NCBI GenBank assembly: GCA_016932035.1
Contig: JAFGDR010000040.1
Span: forward strand, 78,791 to 142,790
Source: Candidatus Cloacimonadota bacterium
Lineage (GTDB): Bacteria; Cloacimonadota; Cloacimonadia; JGIOTU-2
DNA length: 64,000 bases
Reading direction: 5' to 3'
Below the pieces are notes generated by a model. The model had not been told where the DNA came from. It did no database searches and saw only the letters and a program-made list of their open reading frames with translations. The translations under genes and the position numbers were made by a program. This document shows, piece after piece, positions 18,661 through 26,850 of the stretch; position 1 is the stretch's first letter; the number at the start of each line of letters is the position of its first letter.

Positions 18661-19830
18661 ATGAATATTCATGAATATCAAGCGAAACAGCTTTTAAAAA
18701 ATTACGGTGTGACAATCCCCCACGGCAAGATGGCCGAAACTCCAGAGCAAGCATTAGAGGCAGCACGGGATATCGACAGTCAAAAATGGGTGGTCAAAGC
18801 ACAGGTCCATGCAGGTGGTAGAGGAAAAGGCGGCGGTGTAAAAATCGCATCTTCGATTGAAGAGATTAACACCATTGCAGAGAACATGCTCGGCATGAAA
18901 TTAGTCACTCACCAAACAGGTCCAAAAGGGATACTCGTTCAGAAGATCTATATAGAAGAAGTCGCCCCTATAAAGAAAGAATATTATCTTGGATTGGTTC
19001 TTGACCGTGGATCAGAAATGCCCGTGATGATCGCTTCGACCGAAGGTGGCATGGAAATCGAGAAAGTTGCCGCAGAATCCCCGGAAAAGATCATCAAAGT
19101 CATCATCGATCCGCTGATCGGTTTTAGAAATTTCCATAGCAATGCATTGGCTCATGGTCTTGGACTGGATAAAGAACAAGCACGTTCTTTATCAAAATTC
19201 ACGAAAGCATTATACAAACTTTATAAAGAAAAAGATGCGAGTCTCATAGAGATCAATCCACTTGTGTTAAAATATGATAATACGTTCATAGCTCTGGATG
19301 CAAAGATCAACTTCGATGACAATGCTCTTTTCCGTCATCCAGATATCCTCGAGATGCGAGACCTTTCTGAGGAAGAACCTACAGAGTTGGAAGCAAGTAA
19401 TTTCAATCTGAACTACATTAAACTCGACGGAAACGTGGGCTGTATGGTCAACGGTGCAGGCCTTGCGATGTCTACTATGGACATCATAAAGATCAAAGGT
19501 GGAGAACCTGCGAATTTCCTCGATGTCGGTGGAGATGCATCAGCAGAAACGGTCGCAAAAGGTTTCGAAATCATCCTGAGAGATAAGAATGTAAAAGCGA
19601 TCTTTGTGAACATATTCGGTGGAATTGTCCGTTGTGACAGGATCGCCAATGGTATCCTCGATGCAGCAAAGAAAATAAATGTTGAAGTGCCAGTTGTGGT
19701 TCGACTTGATGGAACTAATGCAGAAATTGCTGCAGTTATCCTTAAAGAAGCACACATTTCAAACATCATCACTGCGTATGACCTCGCTGACGGTGCAGAA
19801 AAAGCAGTGAAAGCAGCTCAGGAGTTTTGA
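18661..19830 (+). CDS. sucC: Succinyl-CoA synthetase (ADP/GDP-forming), beta subunit
   Basis: 389 aa, the usual length. It opens [17 protein letters not shown], the standard SucC start. The ATP-grasp domain carries [26 protein letters not shown] and LIEINPLV. The C-terminal flavodoxin-like domain has [27 protein letters not shown] and [13 protein letters not shown]. It joins succinate and CoA using a nucleoside triphosphate, or runs in reverse to make one. TTGACA at 18600-18605 is a possible promoter element; no strong ribosome site is seen. It is the first gene of a long operon, with sucD starting three bases after its stop. It links fumarate reductase to 2-oxoglutarate synthase in the same operon. 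Confidence 0.96.
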   Translation: MNIHEYQAKQLLKNYGVTIPHGKMAETPEQALEAARDIDSQKWVVKAQVHAGGRGKGGGVKIASSIEEINTIAENMLGMKLVTHQTGPKGILVQKIYIEEVAPIKKEYYLGLVLDRGSEMPVMIASTEGGMEIEKVAAESPEKIIKVIIDPLIGFRNFHSNALAHGLGLDKEQARSLSKFTKALYKLYKEKDASLIEINPLVLKYDNTFIALDAKINFDDNALFRHPDILEMRDLSEEEPTELEASNFNLNYIKLDGNVGCMVNGAGLAMSTMDIIKIKGGEPANFLDVGGDASAETVAKGFEIILRDKNVKAIFVNIFGGIVRCDRIANGILDAAKKINVEVPVVVRLDGTNAEIAAVILKEAHISNIITAYDLADGAEKAVKAAQEF

Positions 19831-19832
19831 TC

Positions 19833-20702
19833 ATGGGAATTCTCGTAGGCAAACATTCAAAAGTAATTGTTCAGGGCTTCACCGGAAAAGAAGCAACCTT
19901 CCACGCACAGCAATGCATCGATTACGGCACTCATATTGTCGGCGGTGTTACTCCCGGGAAGGGTGGACAGATCCATCTTGACAGACCGGTTTTCAGCACA
20001 GTTAAAGATGCAGTCGAACATACCGGAGCTGACACATCGCTTATCCTTGTTCCGCCTTCTTTTGCAGCAGATGCTATCATGGAAGCTGCTGATGCAGGCA
20101 TCAAAGTTATTGTCTGCATCTCTGAGGGAATCCCAACACAGGATGTCATGTACGCAAAAATGTATGTGACTAAAAAAGGTGCCGTTCTTATTGGACCGAA
20201 TTGTCCGGGCATCATCACTGCTGGTGAGGCAAAGATCGGCATTATGCCGGGAAATATTTTTAAGAAAGGTAATGTCGGCGTTATATCAAAATCCGGCACA
20301 CTTACCTATGAAGCTGCAAACCAGGTTGTTAAAGCTGGATTGGGTATCACCACTGCAATCGGCATAGGTGGTGATCCTATTATCGGATCAACATTTGTCG
20401 ATCTGCTCAGAAGGTTTGAAGAAGATCCCGAAACTCATGCTGTGGTTATCATCGGCGAAATTGGCGGTGACCTAGAGATCCAAGCAGCTCATTTTATAAA
20501 GGAACACATGAAAAAACCGGTTGTAGCTTTTATCGCAGGACAGACCGCTCCAAAAGGAAAAAGAATGGGACATGCAGGAGCAATCATTGCAGGCAGCAAA
20601 GGAACCGCTCAGGAAAAAATGTCCGCCCTCGAAAAAGTAGGTGTTCGTGTTTGTAAATCTCCAGCAGATGTTGGAATGGCAACCAAAGAAGTTTTATCAT
20701 AA
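19833..20702 (+). CDS. sucD: Succinyl-CoA synthetase, alpha subunit
   Basis: 289 aa from ATG 19833 (GGAG eight to ten bases upstream, inside the end of sucC; the TTG at 19827 is not needed). The CoA-binding Rossmann domain reads [12 protein letters not shown] and [18 protein letters not shown] and [10 protein letters not shown] follow, and the phosphohistidine loop GHAGAIIAG lies near residue 245. It works as a heterodimer or heterotetramer with SucC. It is nine bases upstream of the fumarase alpha gene. Confidence 0.96.
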   Translation: MGILVGKHSKVIVQGFTGKEATFHAQQCIDYGTHIVGGVTPGKGGQIHLDRPVFSTVKDAVEHTGADTSLILVPPSFAADAIMEAADAGIKVIVCISEGIPTQDVMYAKMYVTKKGAVLIGPNCPGIITAGEAKIGIMPGNIFKKGNVGVISKSGTLTYEAANQVVKAGLGITTAIGIGGDPIIGSTFVDLLRRFEEDPETHAVVIIGEIGGDLEIQAAHFIKEHMKKPVVAFIAGQTAPKGKRMGHAGAIIAGSKGTAQEKMSALEKVGVRVCKSPADVGMATKEVLS

Positions 20703-20711
20703 GGAGTTTTC

Positions 20712-21557
20712 GTGAGAGAAATCAATGTTAATGAAATCATTCCTGTTGTAAGAAAATTGTGTATCGATGCCAATTACTATATCGGCGAAGATGTTCTCGA
20801 CAAGATCAAAGAGTTTTATGAGAAAGAAGAATCCCCGACAGCAAAAGAGGTGCTTTCCATCCTTCTTGAAAACTATGAACTTGCAGCAAAAGAAAAAATG
20901 CCATCATGCCAGGATACAGGTGTTGCTGTTGTATTTATCGAACTTGGTCAGGATGTTCACCTTGTTGGTGGAGATTTTTATGAAGCCATTCATGAAGGTG
21001 TTCGACAGGGTTACAAAGACGGATATCTGCGGAAATCTCTTGTTCATGATCCTATCATAGACCGGGTTAACACAAAAGATAATACACCAGCTCTCATCTA
21101 TACAGATATCGTTCCCGGTGATAAGATCAAGATCACTGTTGCACCAAAAGGTGGCGGATCTGAAAACATGAGTGAAGTTAAAATGATGAAGGCCGCTGAT
21201 GGCATCGAAGGTGTCGTCGATTTCGTGGTTGACCGTGTCCGTCGATCGGGCGGAAATCCCTGTCCACCAATCGTTGTTGGAGTTGGGCTTGGCGGCAATT
21301 TTGAGCAAAGTGCACTTCTTGCAAAAAAAGCTCTTTTGCGTCCTCTTAATGAAAAACACCCTGAAGATAAATGGTCTAAAATTGAAGAAGAAATACTGGA
21401 AAAAGTCAATAACCTTGGAATTGGACCTCAAGGATTTGGTGGAAGAACAACAGCTCTCGGTGTATCCATCATGCATAAACCCTGTCACATTGCATCGATG
21501 CCTGTTGCAGTAAACATTCAATGTCACGCTGCCCGTCATAAAAGCTCAGTTATATAA
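20712..21557 (+). CDS. Class I fumarate hydratase, alpha (N-terminal) subunit
   Basis: 281 aa from GTG 20712, with AAGGAG six bases upstream. It is the iron-sulfur half of a two-subunit class I fumarase. The cluster cysteines are visible in MPSCQDTGV (about residue 63), NPCPPIVVGVGLGG (about 182) and HKPCHIAS (about 259). NTKDNTPALIYTDI and APKGGGSENMS are also family signatures. It interconverts fumarate and malate with a labile [4Fe-4S] cluster, which suits anaerobic life. The partner beta subunit follows 12 bases later. Tartrate dehydratase is the main alternative within this family; the TCA neighbours favour fumarase. Confidence 0.92.
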   Translation: MREINVNEIIPVVRKLCIDANYYIGEDVLDKIKEFYEKEESPTAKEVLSILLENYELAAKEKMPSCQDTGVAVVFIELGQDVHLVGGDFYEAIHEGVRQGYKDGYLRKSLVHDPIIDRVNTKDNTPALIYTDIVPGDKIKITVAPKGGGSENMSEVKMMKAADGIEGVVDFVVDRVRRSGGNPCPPIVVGVGLGGNFEQSALLAKKALLRPLNEKHPEDKWSKIEEEILEKVNNLGIGPQGFGGRTTALGVSIMHKPCHIASMPVAVNIQCHAARHKSSVI

Positions 21558-21569
21558 GAAGGAGTACAC

Positions 21570-22124
21570 ATGGCACAAACGATAAAATTACAAACTCCTC
21601 TGACAGATGAAGATGTTTCCAAACTTTCTATTGGTGATAAAGTACTCATTTCCGGAACGATCTACACTGGACGTGATGCGGCACATAAACGGCTAGTCGA
21701 GCTTGTTGAAGCTGGCAAAGAACTACCTTTTGATATAAAGGGACAGATCATATATTACGTTGGACCAGCCCCAGCTCCTCCCGGAAAGCCGATCGGCTCT
21801 GCAGGTCCCACAACGAGTTACAGAATGGATCCCTATGCCCCCGTGTTGATGGATGTCGGTCTTAAAGGTATGATTGGAAAAGGTCCTCGCAGTCAATCAG
21901 TAATAGATTCAATGAAAAAGAACAAGGCAGTGTATTTGGCTGCTATCGGCGGTGCGGCAGTTGTTGTAGCAAAAGCTATCACAGATGCCAAAGTAATTGC
22001 TTATGATGATCTCGGCACTGAAGCGATTCGTGAACTCACAGTTGAAGATTTCCCGTGTATCGTAGCCAATGATATTTATGGAAATGACATTTATAAAGAA
22101 GGTGTAGAAAAGTATAAGAAGTGA
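21570..22124 (+). CDS. Class I fumarate hydratase, beta (C-terminal) subunit
   Basis: 184 aa. Family motifs are LSIGDKVLISGTIYTGRDAAH near the start, GPAPAPPGKPIGSAGPTT in the middle, and RMDPYAPVLMDVGLKGMIGKG (about 85-105) plus AAIGGAAVVVAK. It supplies the substrate-binding swivelling half of the enzyme. An AAGGAG site precedes it. The operon is interrupted after this gene by a small repeat-flanked four-helix-bundle gene before korD. Confidence 0.92.
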   Translation: MAQTIKLQTPLTDEDVSKLSIGDKVLISGTIYTGRDAAHKRLVELVEAGKELPFDIKGQIIYYVGPAPAPPGKPIGSAGPTTSYRMDPYAPVLMDVGLKGMIGKGPRSQSVIDSMKKNKAVYLAAIGGAAVVVAKAITDAKVIAYDDLGTEAIRELTVEDFPCIVANDIYGNDIYKEGVEKYKK

Positions 22125-22126
22125 AG

Positions 22127-22158
22127 CTTGAATTTGGAAACTTGAAATTTGATTCAAG
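22127..22158 (+). repeat. Left flank repeat of the four-helix-bundle gene
   Basis: CTTGAAT at 22127-22133 and ATTCAAG at 22152-22158 are inverted; between them lie GGAAACTTGAA and a second CTTGAA arm. The heptamer GGAAACT is the reverse complement of the unit repeated on the other side of the gene (22561-22592) up to phase, so the small gene is flanked by inverted copies. Confidence 0.5.
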
Positions 22159-22169
22159 TATAATTTATT

Positions 22170-22520
22170 ATGAAAGAAGTTTTTGAATTAGATGTATATA
22201 AATTATCAGAGGAGTTATCGGATTTGATCTGGTATGCCTACGATAACTGGTCAGATAAAGCAAAAATGACTTTTGGATATCAAATCATCAGAGCTGCTGA
22301 TAGCATAGCAGCAAATATTGCTGAAGGATATGGTAGATATACTCCAAGTGATAGAAAATTATTTTATCGATATGCAAGAGGTTCATTCGAAGAGACAAAA
22401 TGTTGGCCTCGAAAAGCCATAAGAAGAAAAATTATCACAGATGCAAATGTCATGAAATTTACTGAAATCATAAATGAACTTGGACCAAAACTTAATGCTT
22501 TTTTCAAGAGTACAAAATAA
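22170..22520 (+). CDS. Four-helix-bundle protein (23S rRNA intervening-sequence / S23-type)
   Basis: 116 aa. The pattern FELDVYKLSEELSDLIW, FGYQIIRAADSIAANIAEGYGR, FYRYARGSFEETKCW and INELGPKLNAF is that of the S23/IVP family, also related to the Avd accessory proteins of retroelements. Members are often encoded inside inserts in 23S rRNA genes or as free-standing genes; their function is unsettled. Here it sits between fumarase beta and korD in a metabolic operon, with GGAAACT-type repeats on both sides. No reverse transcriptase is nearby, so it is not a diversity-generating system. It has no strong ribosome site. Confidence 0.85.
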   Translation: MKEVFELDVYKLSEELSDLIWYAYDNWSDKAKMTFGYQIIRAADSIAANIAEGYGRYTPSDRKLFYRYARGSFEETKCWPRKAIRRKIITDANVMKFTEIINELGPKLNAFFKSTK

Positions 22521-22558
22521 TGAATAATATTAATCAGCAACAAATTTTTAAATCATCG

Positions 22559-22592
<34 letters not shown>

Positions 22593-22617
22593 AAACATCA
22601 TCCCCAAGGAGTTTTTA

Positions 22618-22878
22618 ATGAGATATTGGGAAAAACCTTTTGGGAAAGAAAAACCCAAAACAATATGCGGAGAGATCCACATCATTAGTGATCGATGCAA
22701 GGGTTGCTCCTTCTGTATCGAGTATTGTCCCCGTGATGTACTTGAACTTTCCACAGAGTTCAATCTCAAGGGATATCACCCTCCAGTTGTAGCAAAACCT
22801 GATCAATGTACGTTTTGCGGATTATGCGAAATGATCTGTCCGGATTTTGCAATATTTGTAACTGAGAAGGAGGAGTAG
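22618..22878 (+). CDS. korD: 2-oxoacid:ferredoxin oxidoreductase, delta (ferredoxin) subunit
   Basis: 86 aa. Two [4Fe-4S] motifs are CKGCSFCIEYCP (about residues 26-37) and CTFCGLCEMICP (about 63-74). This 8Fe ferredoxin-like subunit passes electrons from the TPP site of KorAB to free ferredoxin. AAGGAG precedes the ATG. Its TAG stop overlaps the GTG start of korA by one base. It is the first of korDABC. Confidence 0.93.
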   Translation: MRYWEKPFGKEKPKTICGEIHIISDRCKGCSFCIEYCPRDVLELSTEFNLKGYHPPVVAKPDQCTFCGLCEMICPDFAIFVTEKEE

Positions 22879-24035
22879 TGTTTCAAGAATCACGACTACA
22901 CGGCGAATTTTTTATGCAAGGTGATATTGCCTGTGCAGAAGGTGCACTGGCTGCAGGCTGCCGTTTTTTTGGCGGTTATCCCATTACTCCTGCTTCAGAG
23001 ATAGCTGAACGCATGGCTATGAGACTTCCGCTACTCAACGGTGTGTTCATACAATACGAAGATGAAATAGCCTCGATGGCTGGTATTCTGGGCGCTTCAT
23101 GGGCTGGTGTTAAATCAATGACCGCCACATCAGGTCCCGGTATTTCTCTTATGAATGAGAATATTGGTCTTGGAATGATGATGGAAGCTCCCTGTGTGGT
23201 CATTAATGTCCAAAGAGGTTCACCTTCAACTGGTCTTCCAACAACCTGGGGTCAATCCGATATGATGCAGGCACGCTGGGGTTCACACGGCGATTATGGC
23301 AGCATCTCTCTTGTACCAAACTCACCCCAGGAATTCTTCGACCTGACAGTTACTGCTTTCAATTTTGCTGAGAAGTACAGATTACCGGTTTTCATTCTGG
23401 CAGACGCCCTTGTTGGTCACATGACTGAGAAAGTGGTCATCCCCCCCGTTGAAGAACTAACAATCATCAATAGAAAATATACAACCAAGAAACCCGGAGA
23501 ATACCTTGCATACGATTATGGCAAGGATCTCGTTCCTGACTTTGCAAAAGCCGGTGACGGATACCGGTATCATACAACAGGTCTTACACATGATAGACGC
23601 GGCTATCCGGACATGACCGTTGAATGCCAGGAAGAACTTGTGCCCAGGCTTGTAAACAAAATCAAGAATAACATAAATGATATTTCTCTGACTGAAGAAT
23701 ATGATATTGAAGGTGCAGATGTTATAGTAATTTCCTATGGCATCACATCCCGAACGGTTCTTCCTTCAATCACCGCAGCAAAAGAAAAGGGCATAAAAGT
23801 TGGATATTTACGTTTGAAAACCGTATGGCCTTTCCCAGAAGAAAAGATACGCAAATTGTCCGGGAACGTTGCTGGTTTTGTGGTTCCCGAGATGAACCTT
23901 GGACAAATATCTCTGGAAGTTGAACGATGTGCATGCAACAATTCAAAAGTAAAGCTCGTTCCTCATCCCGGAGGTGGTATACATAAATTTGAAGATGTTC
24001 TGAAGGCAATCGAAGAGGTCGCACATGGCAAATAA
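22878..24035 (+). CDS. korA: 2-oxoglutarate:ferredoxin oxidoreductase, alpha subunit
   Basis: 385 aa from a GTG overlapping the korD stop, with GGAGG six bases upstream. Motifs: FMQGDIACAEGALAAG, FGGYPITPASEIAE, YEDEIASMAGILGASWAG and TATSGPGISLM in the pyrimidine-binding domain, then GHMTEKVV and a C-terminal ISYGITSRTV and LRLKTVWPFPEEKI domain. Gene order DABC next to sucCD and fumarase makes 2-oxoglutarate the likeliest substrate (succinyl-CoA + CO2 + reduced ferredoxin to 2-oxoglutarate, or reverse). Other 2-oxoacids cannot be excluded by sequence alone. Confidence 0.92.
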   Translation: MFQESRLHGEFFMQGDIACAEGALAAGCRFFGGYPITPASEIAERMAMRLPLLNGVFIQYEDEIASMAGILGASWAGVKSMTATSGPGISLMNENIGLGMMMEAPCVVINVQRGSPSTGLPTTWGQSDMMQARWGSHGDYGSISLVPNSPQEFFDLTVTAFNFAEKYRLPVFILADALVGHMTEKVVIPPVEELTIINRKYTTKKPGEYLAYDYGKDLVPDFAKAGDGYRYHTTGLTHDRRGYPDMTVECQEELVPRLVNKIKNNINDISLTEEYDIEGADVIVISYGITSRTVLPSITAAKEKGIKVGYLRLKTVWPFPEEKIRKLSGNVAGFVVPEMNLGQISLEVERCACNNSKVKLVPHPGGGIHKFEDVLKAIEEVAHGK

Positions 24036-24984
24036 TACAGCAAAACCCATTATAGAAGAAAAACCTCATCCAATGGAAGATCTCCTGAGGATGGACAGAA
24101 TGCCTCATATTTGGTGTTCAGGCTGCGGACTCGGCTCTGCAGTCACAACCTTTGTGGAGGGCTTAAAAAAAGCCGGTGTATCCTATGATAAAACAGCAAT
24201 CGTTTCAGGCATAGGTTGTACCGGTCGTGTTGCAGGCTATCTACGGCTTGATTCTTATCATACAACACACGGAAGAGCAATTCCTTTTGCAACTGGTTTG
24301 AAACTGGCAAATCGTGAATTAACCGTCGTTGTATTTTCCGGCGATGGTGACCTGTTTGCAATCGGTGGCAACCATCTGATACATGCAGCAAGAAGAAATG
24401 TTGATATTAATGTTATTTGTGTAAACAATTTTATATATGGTATGACCGGTGGGCAGAATGCACCTACCACTCCTCTCGGCGCTTATAGTTCCACCGCTCC
24501 TTACGGCAACTATGAAATGCCCTTCAATCTTGTGGGACTGGCAGCTGCTGCTGGAGCAAGCTATGTGGCCAGATGGACGACCATGCATGCACGCCGTTTA
24601 ACAGATTCTATCGCAAAAGCGGCTAATAAAAAAGGTTTCTGCTTTATCGAGATCGTTTCCCCATGTGCAACAGTCTTTGCACGAAAAAACAAGGGTGGTT
24701 CCGGGCTCGATCTTCTCAAAGAATTTCAGACACGAGCTATTATCGATCATGAAGCAGATCCCACACAAATACCTCTTAGCATGGATAATGAGATCGTTTG
24801 CGGTGAATTTGTTAATAAGGATAAACCTACTTTTTGGGAAAATGTTCAAACCGGAATTAAAGCAAAATTAGAAAAATTTTCAAACTGGGAGGAGCTGCAA
24901 AGCAATTCCACAAAAATTCCCCATAAAAAATCTGTAACCTATACATCCAGCAGAGATACTTACAATTCCAGGAGCAACACATGA
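24025..24984 (+). CDS. korB: 2-oxoglutarate:ferredoxin oxidoreductase, beta subunit
   Basis: 319 aa, overlapping korA by 11 bases. TPP/magnesium motif: FSGDGDLFAIGGNHLIHAARRN, near residues 95-115, then VICVNNFIYGMTGGQ. WCSGCGLGSA and SGIGCTGRVAGYL near the N-terminus are typical of the beta subunit. It holds thiamine diphosphate and forms the active site with KorA. The C-terminal 40 residues after residue 280 are an unconserved extension. Confidence 0.93.
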   Translation: MANNTAKPIIEEKPHPMEDLLRMDRMPHIWCSGCGLGSAVTTFVEGLKKAGVSYDKTAIVSGIGCTGRVAGYLRLDSYHTTHGRAIPFATGLKLANRELTVVVFSGDGDLFAIGGNHLIHAARRNVDINVICVNNFIYGMTGGQNAPTTPLGAYSSTAPYGNYEMPFNLVGLAAAAGASYVARWTTMHARRLTDSIAKAANKKGFCFIEIVSPCATVFARKNKGGSGLDLLKEFQTRAIIDHEADPTQIPLSMDNEIVCGEFVNKDKPTFWENVQTGIKAKLEKFSNWEELQSNSTKIPHKKSVTYTSSRDTYNSRSNT

Positions 24985-25523
24985 GTGAACTCAGAGTTAA
25001 GATATCAGGATTCGGCGGACAGGGGATCATACTATCTGCGTTTATTCTTGGGAAAGCAGCATCAATATATGACCAGCAATACTCCTCCATGACCCAAGCA
25101 TACGGACCGGAAGCACGTGGTGGTGCCTGTAGCTCGCAAGTCGTGATTTCCCCAAAAAGCGTTGAATATCCGTTGGTTGATACTGCAGATGTACTCCTTG
25201 CAATGTCGCAAGAAGGTTATGATACATTTCTCCCAATCCTAAAAAAGGGCGGCATTCTCTGCTATGATACTGACCTGGTTGAAAAGATGCAATCTCATAA
25301 AGACATAATCGCAAAAGGGATACCCGCTACTCGTCTCGCTGAAGAACTCGGCAAGAAGATCGTTGCAAACATTGTTATGCTCGGTTTTGCTACAAAACAG
25401 GCAAAGATCGCTACTCCCGAGGCAATGAAGGGAGCAATTACCGATTCGGTACCCAAAAAATTCACTGACCTGAACATGAAAGCATTTCAGGCAGGATATG
25501 ACTATGACGAGGATAAATCATGA
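24981..25523 (+). CDS. korC: 2-oxoglutarate:ferredoxin oxidoreductase, gamma subunit
   Basis: 180 aa, overlapping korB by four bases (ATGA). The typical gamma pattern is ISGFGGQGIILSAFILG near the start, then YGPEARGGACSSQVVIS and VLLAMSQEGYD. It completes the four-subunit enzyme and helps form the CoA site. The stop overlaps the hdrC start by four bases, so the Kor and Hdr genes are translationally coupled. Confidence 0.93.
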   Translation: MSELRVKISGFGGQGIILSAFILGKAASIYDQQYSSMTQAYGPEARGGACSSQVVISPKSVEYPLVDTADVLLAMSQEGYDTFLPILKKGGILCYDTDLVEKMQSHKDIIAKGIPATRLAEELGKKIVANIVMLGFATKQAKIATPEAMKGAITDSVPKKFTDLNMKAFQAGYDYDEDKS

Positions 25524-25927
25524 CATTAAAGATCACTCGCGAACGAATAAAAAATTCCCTAGTTGATAAAATTGAAGAAATTTCAGGGCAAAATGTTTTC
25601 GATTGCTACCAGTGCGGTATCTGTTCATCAGGCTGTCCTGTTACAGATTACATGGATTACCCTCCGAATCAGGTAATGCGTCTTGCACAATTTGGTTGCA
25701 TAGATGATATCCTCAACTCAAAAACCATCTGGATATGCTCGACGTGTCTGCAATGCTCGACGCGCTGTCCCAAAGGTATCGAGGTTGCCAAAGTTATGGA
25801 AGCACTCCGAACGATCAATCTGAGGCAACGTGAAGGAACCCTCAAACCGGAAGAACTCAAAACCAAAGAACTGAAAGATCTTCCGCAAATTGCGTTGGTT
25901 AGTGCGTTCCGTAAGCTTACAGGATAA
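25520..25927 (+). CDS. hdrC: Heterodisulfide reductase subunit C-like iron-sulfur protein
   Basis: 135 aa. Two [4Fe-4S] motifs: CYQCGICSSGCP (about 31-42) and CSTCLQCSTRCP (about 75-86), with PPNQVMRLAQFG between them, as in HdrC. In the Hdr-Mvh complex it carries electrons from HdrA to HdrB. The start overlaps korC by four bases, which ties this bifurcation module to the ferredoxin-using enzyme. There are 35 bases to hdrB. Confidence 0.92.
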   Translation: MTLKITRERIKNSLVDKIEEISGQNVFDCYQCGICSSGCPVTDYMDYPPNQVMRLAQFGCIDDILNSKTIWICSTCLQCSTRCPKGIEVAKVMEALRTINLRQREGTLKPEELKTKELKDLPQIALVSAFRKLTG

Positions 25928-25962
25928 ATTATTTGCATGAAAATTATTAAAGGAATCAACAT

Positions 25963-26841
25963 ATGAAACTTGGATATTTCCCCGGTTGTACTTTGAAAAC
26001 CAATGCCAAGCATTTTGAAGACTCTGCAATGGAAGTCATGAAAGTGCTTGGGCATCCCTTGGAAGAGATGGCAAACTGGATTTGTTGCGGTACCGTATTC
26101 TCTATGACGACAGACGATCTCATGCTCCAACTTGCTTCGATAAGAAATCTACTTCGTGCTGAAAATCAAGGTTATGATGAACTTGTTGCACTGTGCAGCA
26201 TGTGCTATAATACACTGAAAAGGGCTAAAGAATTTATTCTTAATGATGAGGAAAATCTACGAAAAGTAAATGACTTCATGTATAGAGAAGATTCCGCATT
26301 CAAGGGAACGACCGATGTGGTGCATCTTCTGAGTATATTGAAGGACAGAATTACGTTTGATGCAATACAAAAAAAGGTCACGAAACCTCTCAAAGATTTG
26401 AAGATCGGCGCATATTATGGCTGCCTTCTTGTTCGTCCGAAAGAACTTGCAATCGATGATTATGAAGATCCAATTATCATGGAAGAACTGGTAGATAAAC
26501 TTGGCGGTGAAGGTGTTGTATTTCCCTACCGGCTTGAATGCTGTGGAGCATATCAGACGATCACCGAAAAGGATGTGACGATAAAAAGAACGTATGAGAT
26601 CATCAATTCTGCTCGTGAAGCAGGATGTGAAGCTCTTATAACAAGCTGTCCATTATGTGCATTCAATCTCGATCAAAGACAAAAGGAAACATCTGAAGAA
26701 TTTTTAGAATTTTCAACCATGCCCGTATTTTATTTCACTGAACTCATGGCTATTGCATTAGGGGTGAAATGGAACAAGGAATGGAAGAAACTGCATTATG
26801 TCAATCCCGAACCCTTGCTAAAAGAAAAAGGTTTAATATAG
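25963..26841 (+). CDS. hdrB: Heterodisulfide reductase subunit B-like protein
   Basis: 292 aa. Both cysteine-rich CCG repeats are complete: FPGCTLK ... WICCGTV ... LCSMCYN, and YYGCLLV ... ECCGAY ... SCPLCAF. These bind the two noncubane [4Fe-4S] clusters that form the disulfide-reducing site in methanogen HdrB. Bacteria without coenzyme M/B often keep this gene for other acceptors. The fumarate reductase genes downstream suggest it hands electrons to that enzyme or to an unknown disulfide. Confidence 0.93.
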   Translation: MKLGYFPGCTLKTNAKHFEDSAMEVMKVLGHPLEEMANWICCGTVFSMTTDDLMLQLASIRNLLRAENQGYDELVALCSMCYNTLKRAKEFILNDEENLRKVNDFMYREDSAFKGTTDVVHLLSILKDRITFDAIQKKVTKPLKDLKIGAYYGCLLVRPKELAIDDYEDPIIMEELVDKLGGEGVVFPYRLECCGAYQTITEKDVTIKRTYEIINSAREAGCEALITSCPLCAFNLDQRQKETSEEFLEFSTMPVFYFTELMAIALGVKWNKEWKKLHYVNPEPLLKEKGLI

Positions 26842-26850
26842 AGGATTATA

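Noticed and set aside
22170-22520. Four-helix-bundle gene as Avd of a diversity-generating retroelement
   Set aside because: No reverse transcriptase, template repeat or variable repeat in the window.
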